Part shown: positions 1-7,534 of the stretch, piece by piece
Layout: each line of letters starts with the position of its first letter
Position numbering within the stretch: the first letter of the stretch is position 1
Assembly: GCA_050480705.1 (NCBI GenBank)
Contig: JBJHAX010000035.1
Span: forward strand, 1-21,645
DNA: 21,645 nt
Direction: 5' to 3'
Source of the DNA: JBJHAX01 sp050480705
GTDB taxonomy: Bacteria; Actinomycetota; Nitriliruptoria; Nitriliruptorales; Nitriliruptoraceae
Notes under the pieces: generated by a model
The model's database searches: none
Seen by the model: only the letters and a program-made list of their open reading frames with translations
What the model was told of the DNA's origin: nothing
Position numbers and translations under genes: made by a program

Positions 1-665
1 GGGCGGTTTGGGCGATCGGGCTCGTCACCGCCGCGCTGACCGCGTTCTACATGTCGCGCTGGTTCTTCCTGGTCTTCCTGGGACGCCCACGCCACCCCAT
101 CGGCGTCCACCCGCACGAATCACCGCGCACCATGACCGTGCCGCTGATCGTGCTTGCGGTGCTCTCGGCGTTCGGCGGGCTGGCCCTCAACCCGGTGCAC
201 CACGGGCCGCTGTACAACTTCCTGACCCCGTCGGTCGGCGACGTCGGTGCGCTCGGATTCAGGCCTGCCGGGCCGCTCACCGAAGCGGTGCTGATCCCGC
301 TCGCGATCGTGGTCGCGGTGGCGGGGATCGCGCTCGCCTGGGTGCTGTACCTGCGCCGTGACCTCGCCGACGGCCGGATGGCCGAGCCGTTGCGCGGGCC
401 ACTGGCCGAGTTGTTCGAACGGCGCTTCTTCGTCGACGAGCTCTACGAAGCGGTGTTCGTCCGCTTCGGTGGCGCGGTCGCGCGTGGCGCCGCCTGGTTC
501 GACGCGCGCGTCATCGACGGGGCGGTCCACGGTGTGGGTGGACTCGCGCTCGCCGTCGGACGCGGCGGTCGGCGCATGCAGACCGGCCTGATACGCGGCT
601 ACGTCGCCGCGGTCGTGGCGGGAGCAGTCGTTCTCGTTGTCGTCATGATCGCGCAGGTGGTCTGA
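1..665 (+). CDS. nuoL: NADH-quinone oxidoreductase subunit L, C-terminal part (first nuo operon)
   Basis: This is the C-terminal part of a NuoL antiporter-like proton-pumping subunit of complex I, an integral membrane protein. The reading frame is open from base 3 at the window edge, so the true start lies upstream; the ATG at 51 is internal. The first visible residues, TAFYMSRWFFLVFLG, match the late transmembrane region of NuoL. Two hydrophobic helices follow (about bases 140-200 and 290-350), then a charged linker and a final helix ending at 660. The LYEAVFVRFGG and RVIDGAVHG stretches are typical of NuoL tails. It lies 2 nt before nuoM and is probably the end of a separate complete nuoA-N operon. 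This copy differs from the full NuoL at 11527. The family call is secure; membership of a 14-subunit operon is inferred. Confidence 0.93.
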   Translation, partial: AVWAIGLVTAALTAFYMSRWFFLVFLGRPRHPIGVHPHESPRTMTVPLIVLAVLSAFGGLALNPVHHGPLYNFLTPSVGDVGALGFRPAGPLTEAVLIPLAIVVAVAGIALAWVLYLRRDLADGRMAEPLRGPLAELFERRFFVDELYEAVFVRFGGAVARGAAWFDARVIDGAVHGVGGLALAVGRGGRRMQTGLIRGYVAAVVAGAVVLVVVMIAQVV

Positions 666-667
666 CC

Positions 668-2170
668 ATGGGGCTTCTCACGTTGACCGTGGCGCTGCCC
701 CTGGCGGGGGCGCTGGTGATCGCCGTTGCGAAACCAGGAGAGCTGGCGGCCAAGGTCGTCGCGATGGCCACAGCGGTCGCGACGTTCGCCGCGTCGATCG
801 GCCTGCTGGTCGTCTTCGATCTGTCGGACGCGTCGCTGCAGTTGGCCGAACGCACCGAGTGGATTCCCGCGATCGGCGCGAACATCAGCTTCGCCGTCGA
901 CGGGGTCAGCCTCGCGTTGATCCTGCTGACGACGTTTTTGACGCCGCTGATCCTGCTCGCGTCCTGGGACACCGTCGCCGACCGGGTCCGCGGCTACCTC
1001 ATCGCGTTCCTGGTGCTCGAAGCGATGGTCATCGGCGTGTTCGCCGCGACCGACCTGCTCGTCTTCTACATCTTCTTCGAAGCCAGCCTCGTCCCGATGT
1101 ACCTGATCATCGGCATCTGGGGCGGTGCGGGCAGGCGCCGGGCCGCGGTGAAGTTCTTCCTCTACACCCTGCTCGGCGGCCTGCTGATGCTCGTCGCGAT
1201 CCTGTACCTGTACACGCAGGCGGGATCGTTCTCCTACGACGCGATCCGGGGCGTGTCGCTCGGTGGCGTCGAACAGCGCTGGCTGTTCGCCGCGTTCCTG
1301 CTCGCGTTCGCGGTCAAGGTGCCGTTGTTCCCGGTCCACACCTGGCTGCCGGATGCGCACACCGAGGCGCCGACCGGCGGGTCGGTGTTCCTGGCCGCGA
1401 TCCTGCTCAAGCTGGGCACGTTCGGGCTGCTGCGCTACGCGCTGCCGATCATGCCCGACGCCACCATCGAAGCGGCGCCGTGGCTGCTGGCCGTCGCGGT
1501 CGTCGGAGTGCTCTACGGCGGGGTGGTCGCGCTCGTCCAGGCCGACGTCAAGCGGCTGATCGCCTACTCGTCGGTCAGCCACATGGGCTTCGTCGTGCTC
1601 GGGCTGTTCGCGCTCAACGCCACCGCGACGTCGGCGTCGGTGGTGCAGATGGTCAACCACGGGCTGTCCACCGGCGCGTTGTTCCTGCTCATCGGGTTCC
1701 TCTACGAGCGCCGGCACACCCGCATGATCGCCGACTTCGGCGGGCTCGCACGCCAGGTTCCGGTCATGGCCGGACTGTGGCTGCTCGTGTCGCTGTCGTC
1801 GCTCGCACTGCCAGGCCTCAACGGGTTCGTCGGCGAGTTCCCGATCCTGCTCGGCACCTTCCAGGTCAGCCCGACCGCGGCGGTGCTCGCTGCGTTCGGT
1901 GCCGTGCTCGCCGCGCTGTACCTGCTGTGGGCCTACCAGCGGATGTTCCACGGGCCACTGGAGCGAGCAGACGACCGCGCGACCGCCGACCTGCGCCCGC
2001 GTGAGATCGGCGTGCTCGCACCGCTGGTCGTCGTCATCGTCGCGATCGGCATCTATCCCAAGCCGCTGTTCGATCTGGTCACCCCGGCGGTCGACCGGGT
2101 GCTGGTCGAAGTCGAGGAGGGACGCGCACCGGTGCCTGGGCAGGCCGCGGACGCGGAGGTGGCGCGATGA
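668..2170 (+). CDS. nuoM: NADH-quinone oxidoreductase subunit M (first copy)
   Basis: Proton-pumping membrane subunit of complex I, about 500 residues, the usual NuoM length. The family's key charges are visible: Glu in FYIFFEASLVPMY, Lys in AFAVKVPLFPVHTWLPDAHTEAP, Lys in ILLKLGTFGLLR, Lys in QADVKRLIAYSS and Glu in GLNGFVGEFPIL. About 14 hydrophobic helices are spread along the protein, and the C-terminal tail is acidic and Pro/Ala-rich. The ATG at 668 follows the nuoL stop by 2 nt with CAGGTGG upstream. The stop overlaps the nuoN start (ATGA), implying translational coupling. A second, divergent NuoM is encoded at 13571, so the cell has two versions. The assignment is secure. Confidence 0.97.
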   Translation: MGLLTLTVALPLAGALVIAVAKPGELAAKVVAMATAVATFAASIGLLVVFDLSDASLQLAERTEWIPAIGANISFAVDGVSLALILLTTFLTPLILLASWDTVADRVRGYLIAFLVLEAMVIGVFAATDLLVFYIFFEASLVPMYLIIGIWGGAGRRRAAVKFFLYTLLGGLLMLVAILYLYTQAGSFSYDAIRGVSLGGVEQRWLFAAFLLAFAVKVPLFPVHTWLPDAHTEAPTGGSVFLAAILLKLGTFGLLRYALPIMPDATIEAAPWLLAVAVVGVLYGGVVALVQADVKRLIAYSSVSHMGFVVLGLFALNATATSASVVQMVNHGLSTGALFLLIGFLYERRHTRMIADFGGLARQVPVMAGLWLLVSLSSLALPGLNGFVGEFPILLGTFQVSPTAAVLAAFGAVLAALYLLWAYQRMFHGPLERADDRATADLRPREIGVLAPLVVVIVAIGIYPKPLFDLVTPAVDRVLVEVEEGRAPVPGQAADAEVAR

Positions 2171-3819
2171 TCGCGACTGCACCTCAGATGGCGCCGATCG
2201 TCGTGCCCACCATCGAGTGGGCCGTGATCGCGCCAGAACTGCCGCCGACCGCCGCCGCTCTCGTGCTGCTGCTCGTCGCGATCGCACGCCGTAGGCCGCA
2301 GGTCGTCGCGATGCCCGTCGCCGCTGCCGCGGTCGCGCTCGGCGTGTGGCTGTTCGGCGAAGGGCACGTCGTGCCTGCGGTCGTCACCGCGGTTCTGGGG
2401 CTGTCACTGCCGCTGCTCAGCGCCGCGTTCCCCGGCCGCGCCACGATGGTGCAGGCATGGGGTGCCGGCCTGTCGCTGGTCGCCGCGCTCGTGCTGACCG
2501 GCTGGCAGGCCGTCGAACTCATGGCGCCTGTCGAGGGCGCCACGCGACTGAGTGCCACCGGTGCGCTCGCCGGCTCGGTCGCCAACGACGGCATCGCCCT
2601 GTTCACTCGCCTGACCGTCTATCTCGTCGCGCTGCTCGTCATCCCGCTTGGCTACGGCTATCTGCGCGAGCGGCGCATCAACCGTGCCGAGGTCGAGTCG
2701 CTGGTGCTGCTCGCAGCAGTGGGGATGGTCGCGCTCGCGACCGCCAACGACCTCATCACGTTGTTCGTCGCACTCGAGGTCGTGTCGCTGGCGCTCTACG
2801 TGCTCGCGGGGCTCGCCCGCCGAGACCGGCGTTCCCAGGAGGCCTCGCTCAAGTACTTCGTGCTCGGTGCGGTCGCCTCGGCGATCCTGCTGTACGGCAT
2901 GGCGCTGGTGTACGTCGCGACCGGCTCGCTGCAGCTCGCCTCGATCGGTGCAACGATCGGCCTGGTCGTCACCCAGCCGGTCGTGGCAACGCTCGGTCTC
3001 GCGCTCGTCACCGTCGGGATCGCCTTCAAGGTCGCGCTGGCACCGTTCCACCTGTGGGTCGCGGACGTCTACCAGGGCGCACCGACCAGCATCACGGCGT
3101 TCATGGCGGCGGCCACCAAGGCTGCGGCGTTCGCGGCGCTGCTGCGGCTGTACCTGGTCGCGTTCCCGAGCCTGGCCGGACTGTGGGTGCCGGTGCTCGC
3201 CGTTCTGGCGGCCGCGACGATGCTCTACGGCGCGTTCGTCGCGCTCGTTCAGCACGACGTCAAGCGCATCCTCGCCTACTCGTCGGTGGCGCACGCCGGC
3301 TACGCGACCATCGGAGTCGTCGCGCGCTCCGACGCCGGGCTGTCGGCGACCCTGTGGTATCTGCTGACCTACGCCGTGGGCACGCTCGCGGCGTTCGGCT
3401 GCGTCATCGCACTCGAACGCCGACGTCGCGGTGAGGTCACCCTGCTCGATCTGCGCGGGCTCGGGCGCAGCTCGCCGGCGCTCGCCGGCATCCTCGGCCT
3501 GGCCCTGCTGTCGCTGGCGGGTATCCCTGCCACCGCCGGCTTCGTCGGCAAGCTCGTGGTCTTCCAGGCGGGTGTCGCGGCGGGCCTGACGTGGCTGGTC
3601 GTCCTCGGTGTGCTCTCGAGTGTCGTCGCCGCGTACTTCTACCTGCGCATCATCGGCACGATGTTCCTCCACGAACCCGACCTCGGCCGGGGGCTGCCGG
3701 TCGTCAGCTCCGGGGTGTCGTTCGGTGTCGCAGTCAGCGCCGCACTCGTCGCCTATCTCGGTGTGCAGCCGCAGATGCTCCTCGACCTCGCTGACGCCGC
3801 GGCGGTGCTGGTCCGGTGA
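2167..3819 (+). CDS. nuoN: NADH-quinone oxidoreductase subunit N (first copy)
   Basis: Third antiporter-like membrane subunit of complex I, 550 residues and about 14 helices. Diagnostic NuoN signatures include the Glu in VALEVVSLALYVLAG, SQEASLKYFVLGAVASA, the Lys in GIAFKVALAPFHLWVADVYQGAPT, the Lys in AATKAAAFAALLR and VQHDVKRILAYSSVAHAGY. It overlaps nuoM by 4 nt (ATGA) and its own stop overlaps the following prenyl synthase start (GTGA). It is about 60 residues longer than the NuoN at 15159, mostly through an additional N-terminal hydrophobic region, which fits bacterial NuoN proteins with extra N-terminal helices. It closes the first set of complex I genes. Confidence 0.96.
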   Translation: MIATAPQMAPIVVPTIEWAVIAPELPPTAAALVLLLVAIARRRPQVVAMPVAAAAVALGVWLFGEGHVVPAVVTAVLGLSLPLLSAAFPGRATMVQAWGAGLSLVAALVLTGWQAVELMAPVEGATRLSATGALAGSVANDGIALFTRLTVYLVALLVIPLGYGYLRERRINRAEVESLVLLAAVGMVALATANDLITLFVALEVVSLALYVLAGLARRDRRSQEASLKYFVLGAVASAILLYGMALVYVATGSLQLASIGATIGLVVTQPVVATLGLALVTVGIAFKVALAPFHLWVADVYQGAPTSITAFMAAATKAAAFAALLRLYLVAFPSLAGLWVPVLAVLAAATMLYGAFVALVQHDVKRILAYSSVAHAGYATIGVVARSDAGLSATLWYLLTYAVGTLAAFGCVIALERRRRGEVTLLDLRGLGRSSPALAGILGLALLSLAGIPATAGFVGKLVVFQAGVAAGLTWLVVLGVLSSVVAAYFYLRIIGTMFLHEPDLGRGLPVVSSGVSFGVAVSAALVAYLGVQPQMLLDLADAAAVLVR

Positions 3820-4865
3820 GCCCCTCCGCCGAGCAGCACGCCGCCAGGGCTGGGAGGCTTGCGATCCCGGCCCCGGTGCTCGACCAGCTCGAAGCGCACG
3901 GGCTGCCGGTCGCGGGCGTGCTCGACGCCGTGGAACGCAAGCTCGCCGAGCAGGTCACCTCCTCACACGCGTTCGTGGACGAGACCGCCCGCTACCTCAT
4001 CGACGCGGGCGGCAAACGGTTCCGGCCGCTGCTCGTTGCACTCACCGGGCATCTGGGGGATGCGAGCCGCCCCGAACTCGTCGACGCCGGCGTGATCGTC
4101 GAGCTGGTGCACCTGGCGACGCTGTACCACGACGACGTGATCGACGAGGCGACGGCCCGGCGGGGGACACCGTCGGCGAACTCGCGCTGGGACAACACCG
4201 TCGCGATCCTCACCGGCGACTACCTGTTCGCACGTGCCTCCGATCTGTCCGCCGACCTTGGCGTCAACGTCACCCGCATCATGGCGCGCACGCTTGCCGA
4301 GCTGTGTGAAGGCCAGATCCGCGAGGTCCAGGGCTCGATCGGGGCGCTGCCCGCCGAGGTGCCGCAGGTGGAGCCGTCACGTGCGCACTACCTCGAGGTG
4401 ATCGCGGGCAAGACCGCGTCGTTGATTGCGACGTCGTGCCGGTACGGCGCGTTGCTGTCGGGTGTGGACGCCGACGGGGTGGAGGCAGCAGCCGGCTACG
4501 GCTGGAACGTCGGGATGGCGTTCCAGTTGTCCGACGACGTGCTCGACATCGCAGCTGACGCGGCGACGTCGGGCAAGACGCCGGGAACGGACCTGCGCGA
4601 AGGAGTGCGCACCCTGCCGGTGCTGCTCGCGCTCGAGGACGAACCCGACGGGGAGCTCGCTCGCCTGCTGCACGGTCCGCTCGACGACGAGGCGCTCGCG
4701 CGGGCACTCGCGATCCTGCGTTCCGGCGACGCGATCGACCGCACCCGCGACGTCGCCGCCGACTACGTCGAGGCGTCGGTGGCCAAGCTCGCGCCGTTCG
4801 GTGACCTGCCGGTGACCAAGGCGCTGCGCAGGCTCGCCGAGTACGCGCTCGACCGTGCGGGTTGA
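3816..4865 (+). CDS. long-chain all-trans polyprenyl diphosphate synthase
   Basis: A trans-isoprenyl diphosphate synthase of 349 residues that condenses isopentenyl diphosphate units onto an allylic primer. It shows GGKRFRP (about residues 65-71), the first Asp-rich motif DDVID (Asp106, 107 and 110), a second one in FQLSDDVLD (Asp240, 241 and 244) and EVIAGKTASL. The fifth residue before the first Asp-rich motif is alanine, not a bulky aromatic residue. In this family that usually permits long chains (heptaprenyl to nonaprenyl). It starts at a GTG overlapping the nuoN stop by 4 nt, so it is translationally coupled to complex I genes. The likely product is the side chain of menaquinone, the acceptor for complex I; this pathway link is an inference. 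The exact chain length cannot be read from sequence, and a geranylgeranyl product is less likely. Confidence 0.93.
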   Translation: MSPSAEQHAARAGRLAIPAPVLDQLEAHGLPVAGVLDAVERKLAEQVTSSHAFVDETARYLIDAGGKRFRPLLVALTGHLGDASRPELVDAGVIVELVHLATLYHDDVIDEATARRGTPSANSRWDNTVAILTGDYLFARASDLSADLGVNVTRIMARTLAELCEGQIREVQGSIGALPAEVPQVEPSRAHYLEVIAGKTASLIATSCRYGALLSGVDADGVEAAAGYGWNVGMAFQLSDDVLDIAADAATSGKTPGTDLREGVRTLPVLLALEDEPDGELARLLHGPLDDEALARALAILRSGDAIDRTRDVAADYVEASVAKLAPFGDLPVTKALRRLAEYALDRAG

Positions 4866-4866
4866 G

Positions 4867-5571
4867 ATGACGGCCGGCGCGGCGAAGGACGACGCGGGCG
4901 TGCGGCCCCTGTCCGAACTCGTCGCAGACGGCTGGGCGCGTGCGCTCGCACCGGTCGAGGACCGCATTCGTGCGATGGGTGACTTCCTGCGTGCCGAGCA
5001 GGCGGCGGGCCGCGCGTTCCTTCCGGCGGGTGAGCGGATCTTCGCTGCGTTCGCCACACCGATCGAGGACGTGCGTGTTCTGATCGTCGGCCAGGACCCC
5101 TACCCCACGCCGGGGCATCCGATCGGGCTGTGCTTCGCGGTCGCCCCCGACGTCGCGCCGCTGCCACGGAGCCTCGAGAACATCTTCCGCGAATACTGCG
5201 ACGATCTGGATCTGCCGCCGCCGTCGAACGGTGATCTGACCCCGTGGGTTCGCCAGGGCGTGCTGCTGCTCAACCGCAGCTTGACCGTGCAGCGCGGCAA
5301 GCCGGCGTCGCATCGCGGCAAGGGTTGGGAGGAGATCACCGATGCGGCGATCGACGCACTGGTCGCCCGCGGCGGGCCGCTGGTGGCCCTGCTGTGGGGA
5401 CGTGACGCCCGCTCGCTCGAGCCGCGCCTGCACGGTGTGCCCTGCATCACCTCGCCGCATCCGAGCCCGATGTCGGCCGACCGCGGCTTCTTCGGCTCGC
5501 GGCCTTTCTCGAAGGTCAACGACGCGCTGCGTACCCAGGGGGCGCAACCGGTCGACTGGCGCCTGCCGTGA
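4867..5571 (+). CDS. ung: uracil-DNA glycosylase, family 1
   Basis: Removes uracil from DNA to start base excision repair. The family-1 features are present: GQDPYP with the water-activating Asp at residue 77, GVLLLNRSLTV, HRGKGWEEIT and HPSPMSADRGFFGSRPFS with catalytic His198. The protein ends in DWRLP, as I recall for mycobacterial Ung, and its 234 residues are close to those homologues. The ATG at 4867 lies just after the prenyl synthase stop and is preferred. An in-frame GTG at 4855 would overlap that stop and add four residues. No strong ribosome binding site is seen for either, which suggests coupled translation. The intercalating residue of the minor-groove loop, normally Leu in HPSPLS, is Met202 here. 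Confidence 0.96.
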   Translation: MTAGAAKDDAGVRPLSELVADGWARALAPVEDRIRAMGDFLRAEQAAGRAFLPAGERIFAAFATPIEDVRVLIVGQDPYPTPGHPIGLCFAVAPDVAPLPRSLENIFREYCDDLDLPPPSNGDLTPWVRQGVLLLNRSLTVQRGKPASHRGKGWEEITDAAIDALVARGGPLVALLWGRDARSLEPRLHGVPCITSPHPSPMSADRGFFGSRPFSKVNDALRTQGAQPVDWRLP

Positions 5572-5584
5572 GCGGGCTGCGCCG

Positions 5585-5614
5585 TTGGGGGGCGCTGCAG
5601 AGGGTTGCTAGCAT
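5585..5614 (+). promoter_or_regulatory. candidate promoter of the second nuo operon
   Basis: TTGGGG (5585-5590), an 18-nt spacer and TAGCAT (5609-5614) form a plausible housekeeping-sigma promoter in the 103-nt gap between ung and nuoA. The predicted transcript start is near 5621, about 54 nt before the nuoA GTG. The -10 fits the actinobacterial TANNNT pattern; the -35 is only moderate. Confidence 0.42.
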
Positions 5615-5622
5615 CGCGCCCG

Positions 5623-5640
5623 CGGCCCGGCGACGGGCCG
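5623..5640 (+). promoter_or_regulatory. 7-bp hairpin with GCGA tetraloop before nuoA
   Basis: CGGCCCG (5623-5629) and CGGGCCG (5634-5640) are perfect inverted repeats around the loop GCGA, which fits the stable GNRA tetraloop pattern. No T-run follows. If the promoter at 5585-5614 is real, this hairpin sits almost at the 5' end of the nuoA-N mRNA, where it could stabilise the transcript. It could instead end ung transcription. Confidence 0.45.
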
Positions 5641-5674
5641 TATCGTTCGGCACGGCCTCACCAGGGAGGACCGG

Positions 5675-6058
5675 GTGACCCTCGAGCAGCAGTACGGCAC
5701 CGTCGCCGTCGTGGTGCTCGTCGGCTGTGTCCTCTACGCCGTCGTGATGCTCGTCAGCCGCCTCATGCGCCCGAGCGTGCCCTCGCCACTGAAGCTCACC
5801 ACCTACGAGTGCGGTGTCGAGGCGGTCGGCAGCGGCTGGTCGCAGATGAACATCCGCTACTACGTCTTCGCGTTCCTGTTCGTCATCTTCGACGTCGAAG
5901 CGATCTTCCTGTTCCCGTGGGCGGTCATCGTCGGCGAGTTGTCGCCAACCACGACCCCCTCGTCACTGTTCGCCGTGGTTGCGATGTTCCTGTTCATCGG
6001 CACGCTCCTCGAGGGACTGGCCTACGCCTGGAAGAAGGGGGTGCTGCGATGGGAGTGA
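5675..6058 (+). CDS. nuoA: NADH-quinone oxidoreductase subunit A (second operon)
   Basis: Small membrane subunit of complex I, 127 residues with three helices, located at the junction of membrane arm and peripheral arm. The conserved loop is present: KLTTYECGVEAVGSGW, then RYYVFAFLFVIFDVEAIFLFPWA, with the conserved Cys and acidic residues of the family. The start is the GTG at 5675, 5 nt after GGGAGG (5664-5669). It is the first gene of an 11-gene complex I operon and probably has its own promoter just upstream. It overlaps nuoB by 10 nt. Confidence 0.96.
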   Translation: MTLEQQYGTVAVVVLVGCVLYAVVMLVSRLMRPSVPSPLKLTTYECGVEAVGSGWSQMNIRYYVFAFLFVIFDVEAIFLFPWAVIVGELSPTTTPSSLFAVVAMFLFIGTLLEGLAYAWKKGVLRWE

Positions 6059-6579
6059 TGGACCGCGTCGAGCTGCCCAAACCCATCCGCTACGTCTTCA
6101 ACTGGGGACGCAAGTACTCGCTGTGGTGCTTCAACTTCGGTCTGGCGTGCTGCGCCATCGAGTTCATCGCCGCGTCGACCTCACGCCACGACTTCATCCG
6201 CCACGGCGTGATCCCCTTCGCGCACGGGCCGCGGCAGGCCGACCTGCTCGTCGTCTCCGGGACGCTCACCGACAAGATGGCGCCTGCCGTCAAGCGTCTC
6301 TACGAGGAGATGCCCGAACCGAAGTACGTGATCTCGTTCGGGTCGTGCTCGAACTGCGGCGGGCCGTACTGGGACAGCTACTCGGTCACCAAGGGCGTGG
6401 ACCAGGTGATCCCCGTCGACGTGTACGTGCCGGGTTGTCCGCCGCGCCCCGAAGCGCTGCTCGACGGCATCATCGCGTTGCAGGAGCGCATCCAGGGCGA
6501 GTCGCTCAAGCAGCGGATGGCCGAGCGTCGGGTCGACCCGATCACGCTGGGATCCGTCCGACCGGTCACGGAGGCCTGA
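6049..6579 (+). CDS. nuoB: NADH-quinone oxidoreductase subunit B (second operon), N2 cluster protein with two extra Cys
   Basis: Peripheral-arm subunit of 176 residues that holds the terminal 4Fe-4S cluster N2 next to the quinone site. The expected four ligands are visible as Cys34-Cys35 (GLACCAIEF), Cys100 (FGSCSN) and Cys130 (YVPGCPPRP). Two further cysteines are unusual: Cys27 in SLWCFNFG, where classical NuoB has Pro (SLWPATFG), and Cys103 in CSNCGG, where the classical sequence has Ser (CASSGG or CANSGG). The downstream motif is SVTKGVD rather than AIVQGVD. The ATG at 6049 has AAGGGGG upstream; an alternative ATG at 6058 overlaps the nuoA stop by 1 nt. The family call is secure, and the extra Cys mark a divergent branch. 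Confidence 0.96.
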   Translation: MGVMDRVELPKPIRYVFNWGRKYSLWCFNFGLACCAIEFIAASTSRHDFIRHGVIPFAHGPRQADLLVVSGTLTDKMAPAVKRLYEEMPEPKYVISFGSCSNCGGPYWDSYSVTKGVDQVIPVDVYVPGCPPRPEALLDGIIALQERIQGESLKQRMAERRVDPITLGSVRPVTEA

Positions 6580-6580
6580 G

Positions 6581-7534
6581 GTGAGCGAGGTTCTCGCGCG
6601 CCGCCAGGCGGCGCTGTCACCCGACGAGATCGCGACGTTGCTGCGCGATCAGTTCGGTGACGGCATCGTCGACACCACCGTGGAGTTCCGCACGTTCACG
6701 CTGCACGTGCGTGCCGACGTGTGGCGCGAGGTCGCCCAGCTGTGCCGTGACTCCGAAGCGCTCGACTTCGACATGTTCGACTGCCTGTTCGGTGTCGATG
6801 CCCGCGAGGAGGGTTTCGACGTCGTCGCAGTCATGTACTCGACATCCACCGGCAACCGGATCGCGCTGCGCACCCGCTGCGAAGGAGGGCGCGACGAGCC
6901 GCGCTGCCCGTCAATCACCGAGGTGTACCGCGGCGCCGACTGGATGGAACGCGAGACCTGGGACATGTTCGGCATCGAGTTCGACGGCCACCCGGGTCTC
7001 GAGCCGCGTCTGCTGACGGTCGAGAACTTCGAGGGATGGCCGCTGCGCAAGGACTTCATGCTGACCTCGCGCGTCGCCAAGCCGTGGCCGGGTGTGAAGG
7101 AACCGGTCGAGCTCGACGAGGAGGGCAACGTCATCGAGCGCGAGACCGGCATCGGCGACGCGCCCGGGCCCTACGACCTCGACAAGGCGATGGCGGAGCA
7201 GGCCAGGGCGCGCAACGCGCCGGCCGTCGACGCCGGCGATGACGCCGACGCTGGTGCTGCCGACGCCGGCGAGACCGGCGATGCCGGTGCTGCCGATGCC
7301 GGCGAGACCGACGATGGGGATGCGGCCGCTGCGGCACGTGCGCGCGCCGACGAACGCCGTCGGGAACAGGCAGAGGCCCGCAGGCGTCGCGCTGACGAGC
7401 GCGCGGAAGATGGCGCTGACGAGCGCGCGGAAGATGGCGCTGACGAGCGCGCGGAAGATGGCGCTGACGAGCGCGCGGAAGATGGCGCTGACGAGCGCGC
7501 GGAGGATGGCGCTGACGGGGAGGACGACGCGTGA
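6581..7534 (+). CDS. nuoC: NADH-quinone oxidoreductase subunit C (second operon) with repetitive charged C-terminal tail
   Basis: Peripheral-arm subunit (30-kDa family) that supports the NuoB/NuoD core. The conserved domain covers about residues 20-175 and contains FDMFDCLFGVD, YRGADWMERETWDMFGIEFDGHPGLEPRLLT in pieces, and the closing EGWPLRKDF. From about residue 205 the protein continues as a low-complexity tail to residue 317. The tail has two 11-residue units of the DAGAADAGET type (223-244), then an Arg/Glu/Ala segment, then five copies of ADERAEDG (271-310). Usual NuoC proteins end soon after the core, so the tail of about 110 residues is an oddity. The start is the GTG at 6581 with GAGG upstream, 1 nt after the nuoB stop. 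The stop overlaps the nuoD GTG by 4 nt. Confidence 0.94.
   Translation: MSEVLARRQAALSPDEIATLLRDQFGDGIVDTTVEFRTFTLHVRADVWREVAQLCRDSEALDFDMFDCLFGVDAREEGFDVVAVMYSTSTGNRIALRTRCEGGRDEPRCPSITEVYRGADWMERETWDMFGIEFDGHPGLEPRLLTVENFEGWPLRKDFMLTSRVAKPWPGVKEPVELDEEGNVIERETGIGDAPGPYDLDKAMAEQARARNAPAVDAGDDADAGAADAGETGDAGAADAGETDDGDAAAAARARADERRREQAEARRRRADERAEDGADERAEDGADERAEDGADERAEDGADERAEDGADGEDDA
7247..7312 (+). repeat. two 33-bp degenerate tandem units within nuoC
   Basis: Units 7247-7279 and 7280-7312 each encode the pattern DAGAADAGETG or DAGAADAGETD. They are in frame within the nuoC tail and differ at a few third positions, so they look older than the 24-bp array downstream. Confidence 0.75.
7391..7510 (+). 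repeat. five 24-bp tandem repeats within nuoC
   Basis: Five head-to-tail units start at 7391, 7415, 7439, 7463 and 7487. The first four are identical; the fifth carries one A-to-G change (GGAGGA in place of GGAAGA). A partial sixth unit (GCTGACGGG) follows. Each unit encodes ADERAEDG, so copy-number change would lengthen or shorten the tail without a frameshift. Confidence 0.97.

Noticed and set aside
599..2287. Reverse-strand open frame of 562 codons across the first nuoM
   Set aside because: Shadow of a GC-rich coding strand; composition is dominated by Arg, Gln, Asp and Glu and no start or ribosome site context supports it.
5605..6048. Upstream extension of the nuoB frame
   Set aside because: It overlaps all of nuoA in another frame; NuoB similarity begins only at the ATG at 6049, which has its own ribosome binding site.
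7391..7510. CRISPR-like array
   Set aside because: The 24-bp units are directly adjacent with no spacers and are in frame within nuoC, so this is a coding tandem repeat.
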